Below, piece by piece: positions 6,856 to 14,978 of a stretch of 39,902 nucleotides of DNA (positions are counted from its first letter, which is position 1; every line of letters begins with the position of its first letter). Origin of the DNA: Deltaproteobacteria bacterium (lineage in GTDB: Bacteria; Desulfobacterota_D; UBA1144; Nemesobacterales; JAJCZQ01). Both the position numbers and the translations under genes were made by a program. The notes beneath the pieces are model-generated. The model was not told the origin of the DNA. It was given only the letters and a program-made list of their open reading frames with translations, and made no database searches. Location of the stretch: NCBI GenBank assembly GCA_029262335.1, contig JAJCZQ010000015.1, positions 1-39,902 on the forward strand, in the 5' to 3' direction.

Positions 6856-8265
6856 ATGCTTAAAAATACTATTCTGTTAATAACGGTTTTTTTAATAATC
6901 TCAGCCAATATTTCTTCGTCAAAACCATTAAACGAAGTATGGATGGAAATATACTCAGGGGACAATAAAGTCGGCCATATTTTCAGAAAAATATCTGAAA
7001 CGGGAAACAAGACAAAAATTAATGAGCAAACCGTATTAAACCTGAATTTACTGGGGACAGAGACCGAAATGAATATTGAATCGGAATATCAACTCGAAAA
7101 CAATAAAATCAGTTCATTTAACTATGATGTCAGTTCCTCTTCCATAGCCCTAAATCTTGTAGGAACGATCCGTGGCCAAAAGCTTACAATTGTGGACCTG
7201 GCTGATAACAAGAGCCAGGAATTTATTCTAAAAAATGACTATATAGTACCTTCAGTGCTTCCGGAATATATTTACCAAAAGGGTTTAAGGGAAGGGACTT
7301 CTTTTGAAATTTATCTGTTTGATCCGGTAAATATCTATACAGGTTACGACCCGGATTTATTAATAGCACATGTTAAAGTGCTTGGTACTGAAAAAGTGGA
7401 TACAAAATCGGGTATTTATGAAGCCACTAGAGTTTCTGTAAATTTCCTGGGAGCCGATAATACATTATGGATTACAAGCGACGGGACCACCATACTTGAA
7501 AAATTTGAACCATCACTTACGGCTGTGGTCAGCAGTAAGAGTGATGCGCTTAAAAAAAGAAACAAGGCCTTTGATATAACCGAAAAAACCTCTATTGCTT
7601 CAAACAGGTATATACATAACCCGCGTGAAGTAAAAAAAATGGTTGTAAAGCTTTCCGGCCTCGAAAATATTGACGGACTATTCCTTGACGATGGGAATTA
7701 TCAGAGTTTGAGTAATAGTATTCTTACTGTAACAAGCCCGGACCTTTTAATCCCGGATTCCTACAGCCTTCCGTATTCAGGTTCTGATTTCAGGGAACAC
7801 CTTGAGCCGTCAAGGCTAATTCAGAATGATAATCCGGCGATAATAAAGAAGGCAAAAAATATTATTAATAGCGAGAATAATCCACTATTAGCAGTTAAAT
7901 TAATTAATAACTGGACCTACAACAATATTGAGAAGATTCCTACTGTAAGCATTCCAAGTGCTGTTGAAGTCTTGAAAACCCTAAAAGGGGATTGTAACGA
8001 ACATGCAGTACTTTTTGCTGCATTGGCAAGAGCTGTGGGTATTCCGGTAAAAGTTGTTCTGGGGGTTGTTTACCTGGAGGGCCGGTTTTATTATCATGCA
8101 TGGAACGAAGTTTATGTTGGCAAATGGGTACCGGTAGATTCAACATTTGGACAGATACCCTCTGATGCCACTCATCTGAAAATCATTGAAGGTGATATCT
8201 CAAAAAGCCCGGATATCCTGAAAGTAGTTGGTAAAATGAAACTCGAAGTAATTGAAACTAATTGA
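6856..8265 (+). CDS. Exported transglutaminase-like superfamily protein
   Basis: This 469-residue protein has an N-terminal signal peptide (MLKNTILLITVFLIISANISSS). A beta-rich domain covers about residues 25-330 and a transglutaminase core lies near 360-440. The catalytic triad is visible as Cys380 (GDCNEHA), His414 (YYHAWNEV) and Asp428 (PVDSTFG). Such domains act as proteases, amidases or transglutaminases in the periplasm; which activity applies here is unknown. It is four bases ahead of the TPR lipoprotein gene and heads a run of envelope genes with the LolB-like lipoprotein, so the products may work on the same envelope process; that is inference from context. No clear Shine-Dalgarno is seen. 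Confidence 0.85.
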   Translation: MLKNTILLITVFLIISANISSSKPLNEVWMEIYSGDNKVGHIFRKISETGNKTKINEQTVLNLNLLGTETEMNIESEYQLENNKISSFNYDVSSSSIALNLVGTIRGQKLTIVDLADNKSQEFILKNDYIVPSVLPEYIYQKGLREGTSFEIYLFDPVNIYTGYDPDLLIAHVKVLGTEKVDTKSGIYEATRVSVNFLGADNTLWITSDGTTILEKFEPSLTAVVSSKSDALKKRNKAFDITEKTSIASNRYIHNPREVKKMVVKLSGLENIDGLFLDDGNYQSLSNSILTVTSPDLLIPDSYSLPYSGSDFREHLEPSRLIQNDNPAIIKKAKNIINSENNPLLAVKLINNWTYNNIEKIPTVSIPSAVEVLKTLKGDCNEHAVLFAALARAVGIPVKVVLGVVYLEGRFYYHAWNEVYVGKWVPVDSTFGQIPSDATHLKIIEGDISKSPDILKVVGKMKLEVIETN

Positions 8266-8268
8266 GAA

Positions 8269-10026
8269 ATGATTAAAAGAACAGAATTAATATTTTTTAC
8301 ATTCTTTTTATTACTATTTGTGTCATGTGCACAGAAAGTTACTCACAATAGCAGTATCCGGGAAAATGGTATGGATTTTGTCGGTACGACTTCATATGAT
8401 TCATACTATAATTTTGCTCTATCCAGGATGTATCTTTACGATACAGACCTTGCCAAATCCATTGAGTATATGGAACTTGCCGAAGCTGCGGACCCTGAGT
8501 CGGCTTACCTGAAATATAACCTCGCCCAGCTTTATATCTCTGCAAATCTGACTGAGGACGCAAAAACAAAACTGAAAGAAGTCATAGAAATTGATGATGA
8601 CAATATCGAATCTTATAAACTTCTTGGCAGGCTTCTTTCCATGTCTACAAATGAAAATGATAAAAAAGAAGCGGGAAATTATCTGCAGAAAGCTGTAAAT
8701 ATTGAACCTGATAATTCAGATTCCTATTTTTTACTTGCGCTTCATTATCTTCAGATAGGTGAAAAAGAAAAAGCAAAGGAACTATTGGAGCAGTCAATTA
8801 AACTTCAGCCGAACGATGAAGATGCCTATTTTTTTCTTGGGGAACTGCTGAAGGAAGAAGAAAATCTTGATAGTGCACTGATCCTGTATTCCGAATTACT
8901 TACACTTGACCCAAAAAACTTTGCAACCCTGCTGACTTTGGCCTCAATAGAAGAAAAGATGCAAAATTATGATAAGGCACAGGATTATTTTGATGATTTA
9001 CTAAAGTACCATCCAAATAATTCCAAATCCTACGAACAGTACGGCAACTATCTATACAGGACAAAAAAGGTTGATGAAGCAAAGGCGCAGTATCAAAATG
9101 CTGAAATACTTGACTTAAATAATCAGGAAATAAAATTTAAACTCGGCATCATATATCTGGAAAATAAGGAATATGAAATAGCCCTGGAAAAATTTGATTA
9201 TATACTGTCTACAAAGAGCACTAACGAAGCGGCACTTTATTACAAGGCTCTTACGTTAATTGCGCTCGAAAAATATTCAGATGCCGACAATATACTTAAC
9301 AGTTTATCAGGCTCCAATGAGTATTTTGACAGGGTAATAATTCAATCTGCGTTTATTCTTGAAAAGCAGGATAAATACGAAAAAGCAAGATCGCTTATGG
9401 AAAAAGCCTATACCGATTATCCAAACAATCCTAACATTGCCAATTATCTTGGGGCCATTTACAGGAAAAAGGAAGATTACAATAAAGCACTTGATGTTTA
9501 TAAGGTTTTTTTAACGAACAACCCCAATAATGAAGCAATTTTATATTCACTTGCCGTGACAAACTTTTCAGCCGGAAATGATGATGAATCAATAAGAATT
9601 ATGAAAGATATTCTGGAATTAAACCCCGATAATGCTGATGCACTGAACTTTATTGGATATACATATGCAGATAAGGGTGTAAATCTCGATGAGGCCGAAA
9701 CCTATATTAAGAAGGCAATGAACCTGGCGCCCAATACAGGATATATTATAGACAGCCTTGGCTGGGTGTATTACAGGAAAGGGATGCTTAACGAGGCTAT
9801 TGTGAACCTTGAACTTGCAGCGCAGCTTTCACCGGAAGATGCCGCCGTCTGGGACCACCTTGGAGACGTGTATCTTGACTCAGGGGATATATCCCGGGCA
9901 CTTAAGTCCTACGAACATGCACTAAAGCTTTTAAATGAAAATGATGATAAAACCAAAGAAGATAAAAAACTTGAGGCAAAAGTCAGAGATAAGATCAGTG
10001 GTATTAATGCCAGACTCAGCAACTAG
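8269..10026 (+). CDS. TPR-repeat lipoprotein
   Basis: This 585-residue protein begins with a signal peptide and lipobox (FFLLLFVSC, Cys20). The rest is almost entirely tetratricopeptide repeats, on the order of fourteen 34-residue helical pairs. Examples are AYLKYNLAQLYISANLTEDAK, SDSYFLLALHYLQIGEKEKA, and the last copy VWDHLGDVYLDSGDISRALKSYEHALKLL. It ends in a charged lysine/glutamate tail. Such proteins are usually scaffolds for envelope complexes; no partner can be read from the sequence. It follows the transglutaminase-like gene by three bases and overlaps the LolB-like gene by 20 bases, which indicates tight co-expression. Confidence 0.9.
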   Translation: MIKRTELIFFTFFLLLFVSCAQKVTHNSSIRENGMDFVGTTSYDSYYNFALSRMYLYDTDLAKSIEYMELAEAADPESAYLKYNLAQLYISANLTEDAKTKLKEVIEIDDDNIESYKLLGRLLSMSTNENDKKEAGNYLQKAVNIEPDNSDSYFLLALHYLQIGEKEKAKELLEQSIKLQPNDEDAYFFLGELLKEEENLDSALILYSELLTLDPKNFATLLTLASIEEKMQNYDKAQDYFDDLLKYHPNNSKSYEQYGNYLYRTKKVDEAKAQYQNAEILDLNNQEIKFKLGIIYLENKEYEIALEKFDYILSTKSTNEAALYYKALTLIALEKYSDADNILNSLSGSNEYFDRVIIQSAFILEKQDKYEKARSLMEKAYTDYPNNPNIANYLGAIYRKKEDYNKALDVYKVFLTNNPNNEAILYSLAVTNFSAGNDDESIRIMKDILELNPDNADALNFIGYTYADKGVNLDEAETYIKKAMNLAPNTGYIIDSLGWVYYRKGMLNEAIVNLELAAQLSPEDAAVWDHLGDVYLDSGDISRALKSYEHALKLLNENDDKTKEDKKLEAKVRDKISGINARLSN

Positions 10027-10777
10027 TTGCAAATTTACAATAGGTCTGACTTTCATATTCGTATTGGCGCTGGTTATTTCAGGCTGCGTACCTAAACAGG
10101 TACCAATTAACTATGAAGATATCAATGTTGAAGATATTTTGCAGCAGACAAAAACCAATCAGGAAAGTATCAGTTCCCTGAGGGGAGTTGCAAGAGTAAA
10201 GGCAAAGAGCAGATACGATGACCTTGTGATAAACCAGGTTACTTTACTCCAGCTCCCGCTTAAGTTCAGGCTTGAAGCACTTGCAGCATTCGGGCAGAGC
10301 ATAGCGGTATTAACCTCTGATGGTGAGAAAGTAGTCTTCAAAACATCTAATGACCAGGTTGTTTTCCAGGATGTCAGGAATTTTAACCTTTCAAACTTTT
10401 ATCCTGGCATACCGGCAGAACTAAAAACCCAGCAGCTTATAGACCTGCTTATAGGGAAAATACCCTTCGGGCTTTGGGATGAAGATTACAATGTAGGTTT
10501 TGATAAGAAAGAGGGGAAATTAACTCTTCAGTACAATAATTTTAACGAACAGAATACCCTGCTCATGATTGATCCTGTATCCGGCAATATAGAACATGCA
10601 GAAGTGAACCTGGATGAAACAAATATTTTGAAAATAGACTATACAAATTTTATTAAATTGGATAATTTAGTATTCCCAAAGACTATTGAACTAAAATATC
10701 TTACTTATGAATTATCAATTAAGTACGGCGATTTAAACCTGAATGATAAAATAGAAGACAGTTTATTTTTTCAATAA
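10007..10777 (+). CDS. LolB-like / DUF4292-type outer-membrane lipoprotein
   Basis: I place the start at the ATG at 10007, inside the end of the TPR gene, because the reading frame from there gives a short polar stretch and then a hydrophobic core with lipobox VISGC (Cys27). The longer form from 9935 would add 24 very basic residues in front of the signal peptide. The mature protein is about 230 residues. SSLRGVARVKAKSRYDDLVINQVTLLQLPLKFRLEALAAFGQ resembles the first strands of the LolA/LolB half-barrel, and the later KIDYTNFIKLDNLVFPKTIEL fits the same family. LolB accepts lipoproteins from LolA at the outer membrane; that role is only inferred, since DUF4292 proteins are mostly uncharacterised. 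Confidence 0.75.
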   Translation: MPDSATSCKFTIGLTFIFVLALVISGCVPKQVPINYEDINVEDILQQTKTNQESISSLRGVARVKAKSRYDDLVINQVTLLQLPLKFRLEALAAFGQSIAVLTSDGEKVVFKTSNDQVVFQDVRNFNLSNFYPGIPAELKTQQLIDLLIGKIPFGLWDEDYNVGFDKKEGKLTLQYNNFNEQNTLLMIDPVSGNIEHAEVNLDETNILKIDYTNFIKLDNLVFPKTIELKYLTYELSIKYGDLNLNDKIEDSLFFQ

Positions 10778-10813
10778 ATGATTTATTATTTTACTGAGGA
10801 GTGATGATATAAG

Positions 10814-11095
10814 TTGGAAGGAGCATATTCTAAAAGTTTTGAGGTCAGGAATAAATTGGGCCTTCATGCCCGCGCTGCTGCCCAGTTTGTAAGGGTTTCA
10901 AGCAAATACGATTCAGACATCAGGATTAAGAAAGACGGCTACGAAGTAGACGGTAAAAGTATCCTCGGAGTACTGTCACTTGCGGCAATAAAGGGGACAA
11001 CCATCGAGATCGTTACAGATGGTGATGACTCCCAGCAGGCATTCGAAGAGATCAGTGCACTGATAGAGTGCGGTTTTGGCGAAGGCATAGAGTAA
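10814..11095 (+). CDS. ptsH: HPr-family phosphocarrier protein
   Basis: This is a 93-residue HPr. The start is the TTG at 10814, placed by an AGGAGTGA ribosome binding site about nine bases upstream; no ATG fits the frame. His18 in GLHARAA is the residue phosphorylated by enzyme I. Ser49 in GKSILGVLSLAA aligns with the regulatory Ser46 phosphorylated by HPr kinase in other bacteria. Both sites are intact. No enzyme I, EIIA or HPr kinase gene is in the window. The gene follows the LolB-like gene by 36 bases. In many Gram-negative bacteria with few sugar permeases HPr belongs to a regulatory PTS; that is inference here. Confidence 0.9.
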   Translation: MEGAYSKSFEVRNKLGLHARAAAQFVRVSSKYDSDIRIKKDGYEVDGKSILGVLSLAAIKGTTIEIVTDGDDSQQAFEEISALIECGFGEGIE

Positions 11096-11137
11096 AGTCT
11101 GTTAGATTTTACTCTTCTTATATTGTACAATTTTCCT

Positions 11138-12247
11138 ATGAAGAAGTCCCTGACAATAATACTTTCGATTGTTTTACTTGCAGTAATTGGTGCATATGTT
11201 TTTTTCTTCAGCCCCTGGGTTTCCGGGACTGTTGAGAAGGAATATACGATTGTCTCTCCTGTTTATCATGTAGATAAAATTTACAGATCAATGAAGGGCC
11301 CTTCCAGCGTAAACGATTTTAGATTCCCCGGGGTTACAGACGATGAAATAATCTGGATAACAGGTTTTAAGGCTGTGATGGTAGGAGAAGATGGTAAGAC
11401 CCCTGTCTCCCAGGAATTTATGTGTCACAGTAATCTCGATATTGATATGAAAAGACACAGAAAACTTGTTGGCTGGGATAAAACCAGGACTTCTTCGCGT
11501 CTGTTTACCCTTTCACAGGGACAGTATGAAATAGAATTTCCCGAAGGGTACGGCATTCCTTTATTTGGCAAAGAGAAACTTAAACTTGTTACGCAGGTAT
11601 TAAATTTAAATGATTATGAAAATAAGCACGATGTAAGACATAAAATAACATTGAAATATATACATGATAATGATTCAGAAATACCATTAAAACCGCTTAT
11701 CCAGTCCGGGGCTGTTGCTGTTAAACTTGTTGACGGGGAAGAGGGGTATTATGGCCTTAAAGATCCGGATGAAGATGTTCATGGTTCAAGCTGCCTTTTG
11801 GGTGAATCAGCCAGTCATCATTTATACAAAGACAAATTTGGGAGAAAATTTACCGGCCACTGGGTAGTAGAGCCGGGTATTGAAGAGAACAAGAGCAATG
11901 TTACTAAATTCATAAGGGTACCTTATGATACTACAATCCATTATATTGCCGTACACCTCCATCCTTTTGCAGAATCACTTAAATTAATCGATCTTACTAC
12001 CGGGAAAACCCTTTTTACCAGTAAAGTCAGGGCGCCTGAAGACAAGATTGGAATTGAATATGTCGATTATTTTGAGAGTGAGGAAGGGATACCCGTATTC
12101 AAGGACCATCAGTACCAGTTAATAAGCGTCTATAATAACACCAGTGATGAACCACAGGACTCAATGGCTGTTATGTATCTTTATTTACTTGATAAAGAGT
12201 TTAACAGGGACCTACTTGTTTCCGGGATGAATGATAATCTAAAATAA
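11138..12247 (+). CDS. Membrane-anchored protein with PHM-like (copper monooxygenase-fold) domains
   Basis: The ATG at 11138 gives MKKSLTIILSIVLLAVIG, a signal anchor. An upstream TTG at 11123 is possible but adds nothing useful, and neither start has a Shine-Dalgarno. The roughly 340-residue exported part holds EFMCHSNLDID, FTGHWVVEPG, HYIAVHLHPFAESLKLIDL and, near the end, YQLISVYNNTSDEPQDSMAVMYLYL. The His-x-His and GHW elements and the final YxNxS...DxMA strand recall peptidylglycine alpha-hydroxylating monooxygenase-type domains. Copper binding is inference, and I do not claim enzyme activity. The gene may be the last of the run that starts at 6856. Confidence 0.55.
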   Translation: MKKSLTIILSIVLLAVIGAYVFFFSPWVSGTVEKEYTIVSPVYHVDKIYRSMKGPSSVNDFRFPGVTDDEIIWITGFKAVMVGEDGKTPVSQEFMCHSNLDIDMKRHRKLVGWDKTRTSSRLFTLSQGQYEIEFPEGYGIPLFGKEKLKLVTQVLNLNDYENKHDVRHKITLKYIHDNDSEIPLKPLIQSGAVAVKLVDGEEGYYGLKDPDEDVHGSSCLLGESASHHLYKDKFGRKFTGHWVVEPGIEENKSNVTKFIRVPYDTTIHYIAVHLHPFAESLKLIDLTTGKTLFTSKVRAPEDKIGIEYVDYFESEEGIPVFKDHQYQLISVYNNTSDEPQDSMAVMYLYLLDKEFNRDLLVSGMNDNLK

Positions 12248-12408
12248 TTAATGACTCCTAATTCATTTTAATCAATAACAGCTATCAATTATTGTTTTTA
12301 CTCTAAATATTTGTTTTTAGTTAATATTTACTGTTTCCTATTGCAAAATTGCGCAATTATTGATAAAATATTACCGATTTTGTCTTCAATTCTTAAAGGA
12401 GGAATTAG

Positions 12409-13611
12409 ATGAATTTTAAAAGGACTTTATCTTTTCTGTTTTTGCCTATTTTGGCACTAGTTATTGCTTCATGCGGTACTGCACCGCTCCCAACCTCTGA
12501 TAATCCGAGTATTCAGCTTACAGGTTATTATGACCTTAGGGACAGAGAGAGTTTTGTGCAGGTTACAAATGTATTGAATAACAATATTACAATTCATGTA
12601 CAGCTATTTAATGTGAACCTTGACTGTACCGAAAATAATTTCTATGACACGCTTACCGGCAGTGACACACATGTTTACAACATTAGAGACATACAGACCA
12701 ATAACGGCGAACCATCAGGTGTAAATTTACTTGATGATGCTTACGGTTTTGTTGTAATTACTATTGTTGAAGGTGTTGGCGGAGAAGCTGTTAATTTCAG
12801 TCTTAACGACCTTATAATTGGTAATTTCAGGATTCTGGATAATTCCGGATATGAATACAGGACCAATATGCAGGGCTTTAACACTAACGAGCCTTTTGAA
12901 TTTGGTATCGGAAGTGCATTAACATTCAACTTTAACCAGTTTGGCGGAGCAAATCTTTCAGATATTGTTGGTATTGCTTTCGAAAACGGCGGACCCGGTA
13001 ATGTTGAAGTTGTTGCTACCAATTTTGAAGTTGTAAACGTCATATTTGATGTAGATATTACAGACAACAGGGAAAACCAGTTTTCATGCAGGGACATAAT
13101 GTTTGCATGTATAAATGAAGATAACCCTAAATATAACGACCTGTTATCTGCAGTAAGTGAAAATATTCTATTTAACGATGTTGCAGTAAACGTAGCAGGG
13201 CTTGAATACGGAATTAACGATGCTTTCCCTAACAGCCAGGGCGCACCTGTCCTTTGTCCTCAGAACAATATTACTGAGGGTACAGTAAGGCTAACAGTAG
13301 AAGATGCATTCGGTGAACTTCCCGGTAACCTAAACGATGGTATCCTAGGTTTTCTTGATGGTGATGAGTTCTTTGCAGGATATGTCGGGCTTAACAATGG
13401 CGCAGGAAGGGGTAGCATGGATGCAATGTGGTATCCTGGACTTGGTGAACTTTTCGCACTTATAAGCTCAGGTGAAGCACTTCTTCAGTGTGATATCGAA
13501 AATGATTTTGAAGGATGCTGCAGGAATTTTACAGGCGACGAACTCGATGGAGAAGAGTGTGCTTGTTTAATTCAAACAGGTGGTGACCCATCCTGTACTG
13601 AAGAACCATAA
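12409..13611 (+). CDS. Lipoprotein of a tandem three-member family, copy 1, with Cys-rich tail
   Basis: An AAAGGAGG ribosome binding site precedes the ATG. The signal peptide ends in VIASC, a good lipobox (Cys22). The mature part shares its whole plan with the next two genes: GYYDLRDRESFVQVTN, IHVQLFNV, ENNFYDTLTGSDTHVYN, IRDIQTNNGEPSG, a hydrophobic strand FVVITIVEG, NFRILDNSGYEYRTN, DVDITDNRENQFSCRDIMFAC, YGINDAFPNSQG and GLNNGAGRGSMDAMWYPG. Four cysteines in the body are conserved in all copies, which may mean two disulphides. Copy 1 alone has a C-terminal tail of about 40 residues with six further cysteines. I do not recognise the family. It is likely outer-membrane or periplasm-facing by its lipobox; its function is unknown. 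Confidence 0.8.
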   Translation: MNFKRTLSFLFLPILALVIASCGTAPLPTSDNPSIQLTGYYDLRDRESFVQVTNVLNNNITIHVQLFNVNLDCTENNFYDTLTGSDTHVYNIRDIQTNNGEPSGVNLLDDAYGFVVITIVEGVGGEAVNFSLNDLIIGNFRILDNSGYEYRTNMQGFNTNEPFEFGIGSALTFNFNQFGGANLSDIVGIAFENGGPGNVEVVATNFEVVNVIFDVDITDNRENQFSCRDIMFACINEDNPKYNDLLSAVSENILFNDVAVNVAGLEYGINDAFPNSQGAPVLCPQNNITEGTVRLTVEDAFGELPGNLNDGILGFLDGDEFFAGYVGLNNGAGRGSMDAMWYPGLGELFALISSGEALLQCDIENDFEGCCRNFTGDELDGEECACLIQTGGDPSCTEEP

Positions 13612-13664
13612 AAATTAAAACTTTTATTTTTCAGATTTTAATTTAACCAGAATATCAAAACATG

Positions 13665-13696
13665 CCGGCAAGAATTTTTCTTGCCGGTTTTTTTTT
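13665..13696 (+). terminator. Rho-independent terminator after copy 1
   Basis: A ten-base stem (CCGGCAAGAA, 13665-13674, with TTCTTGCCGG, 13678-13687) has a three-base loop and is followed by nine T residues. It lies about 50 bases after the copy 1 stop codon, so copy 1 is probably a transcription unit of its own. Confidence 0.9.
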
Positions 13697-13709
13697 GGCT
13701 AATATAAAA

Positions 13710-13763
13710 AGATTATTGTAAATATTGGAATTTATTGTTAAATTTAATACACGTTCTTTTTAG
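13710..13763 (+). repeat. Upstream region shared by copies 2 and 3 (first copy)
   Basis: AGATTATTGTA at 13710-13720 and TTCTTTTTAG at 13754-13763 recur before copy 3 at nearly the same spacing (44 versus 43 bases) and the same distance to the start codon (68 versus 67 bases). The sequence between them differs more. It probably holds the promoter, with a TAATAC at 13745-13750 as a weak -10 candidate. Confidence 0.55.
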
Positions 13764-13777
13764 GAGGAGAATTTAAG

Positions 13778-14836
13778 ATGAACCATAGGAAAATTTTATT
13801 TTTAATACTGTTTTTACCTTTAGTCCTTATTTTTACAGCATCATGCAGCAGCTTATTTAGTGAATCGGATACTACTTCCTCACAGCTTGTATCATTTTAT
13901 GACCTTAGAGACAGGGAATCGTTTATACAGATTACCAATACGGATAGTGCAGCAGGCCGGATACATGTACAAATTTTTGATGTTGGCAACAACTGTAATG
14001 AAAACAATTTTTATGATGACCTTACCGGCAATGATACTCATGTATATAATTTAAGGGACATTCAGACCAATGATGGAAATCCAGCGGGTGTTGTACTTCC
14101 GGATGGTGCTTACGGAATAGTTGTTATTACGCTTGTAAATTCTACAAATAATGGTTTTCTCCCTTTTCCAGACCTGATAGGAAATTTCAGGGTAATAGAC
14201 AGTTCTGGTTATGAATACAGGACTAATTCAACTGCATTAACATTTTTCCCACTTGAAGAAGGAGATGTAATTCAAAATCAGCTTGAAATATATGTAAACT
14301 TCAACAAGGCAAGTGGCATAACTTTTTCAGATGTGATTGGGGTTACACTCGATGACACAGGCGGTGGTGAATTTGGGACTGATCCTATCACTGAAGTGTT
14401 ATCAACCAATATTGTTGATATAAATGTGTTAATTGATGTTGATATATTTGATCTTGATGAAAATATTTTCTCATGCAGAAATATAATATATGCCTGTACT
14501 GATCAGGAGAACCCTCTACTTGAAGAACTGCTTGAAACAGTAGGCGGTGCAAATGTTGCAAGTTTTGAATACGGCATAAATGAAGCTATACCACATTCTA
14601 AGGGTGGAGAACTCCTTTGTCCGGGCAATGTAGTTGATGAGGGATTTGCAAGATTGAGACTGCTTGAACAGGAAGCTGATGGTTTTGGTCTTTATATTGG
14701 TTTAAACAACGGCAACGGCAGGGGAAGTATGGATTCCTTATGGGCTCCAAATTTACCAAATGAAATAGCTCAAAATGCCGGAATGGACGGTGATGGTGGT
14801 GGAATGGATATAATGGTCCCTGGCGATGACACCTAA
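13778..14836 (+). CDS. Lipoprotein of the tandem family, copy 2
   Basis: A TAGGAGG ribosome binding site sits about ten bases before the ATG. The signal peptide ends ...IFTASC (Cys23). The 352-residue protein repeats the plan of copy 1: FYDLRDRESFIQITN, IHVQIFDVGNNCNENNFYDDLTGNDTHVYN, IQTNDGNPAGV, GYEYRTN, DVDIFDLDENIFSCRNIIYAC, EYGINEAIPHSKGGELLCPGN and GLNNGNGRGSMDSLW. The same four body cysteines are present. The Cys-rich tail of copy 1 is absent; instead it ends in a Gly/Asp/Met-rich tail of about 20 residues. It is much closer to copy 3 than to copy 1. No known domain is recognised; role unknown. It has its own terminator. Confidence 0.8.
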   Translation: MNHRKILFLILFLPLVLIFTASCSSLFSESDTTSSQLVSFYDLRDRESFIQITNTDSAAGRIHVQIFDVGNNCNENNFYDDLTGNDTHVYNLRDIQTNDGNPAGVVLPDGAYGIVVITLVNSTNNGFLPFPDLIGNFRVIDSSGYEYRTNSTALTFFPLEEGDVIQNQLEIYVNFNKASGITFSDVIGVTLDDTGGGEFGTDPITEVLSTNIVDINVLIDVDIFDLDENIFSCRNIIYACTDQENPLLEELLETVGGANVASFEYGINEAIPHSKGGELLCPGNVVDEGFARLRLLEQEADGFGLYIGLNNGNGRGSMDSLWAPNLPNEIAQNAGMDGDGGGMDIMVPGDDT

Positions 14837-14870
14837 TTGAGCAGATATAAAATTATAAATTAATTATAAA

Positions 14871-14900
14871 AGCCAGGCTGATTTTTGCCTGGCTTTTTTT
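14871..14900 (+). terminator. Rho-independent terminator after copy 2
   Basis: An eight-base stem (AGCCAGGC, 14871-14878, with GCCTGGCT, 14887-14894) closes an eight-base loop and runs into a T tract ending at 14900. Preceding A residues can extend the stem against the T tract. All 30 bases are repeated exactly after copy 3. Confidence 0.9.
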
Positions 14901-14911
14901 ATAACATAAAG

Positions 14912-14964
14912 AGATTATTGTATATTTATTATAATAGTTGTAGATTTATATACATTCTTTTTAG
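14912..14964 (+). repeat. Upstream region shared by copies 2 and 3 (second copy)
   Basis: AGATTATTGTA at 14912-14922 and TTCTTTTTAG at 14955-14964 match the elements before copy 2. Together with the identical terminators this shows that the duplicated unit included promoter region, gene and terminator. Confidence 0.55.
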
Positions 14965-14978
14965 TAGGAGCATTGTCG

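Noticed and set aside
9935-10006. Upstream extension of the LolB-like lipoprotein by 24 codons
   Set aside because: It would place a very basic stretch in front of the signal peptide and overlap the TPR gene by 92 bases; the ATG at 10007 gives a normal lipoprotein signal.
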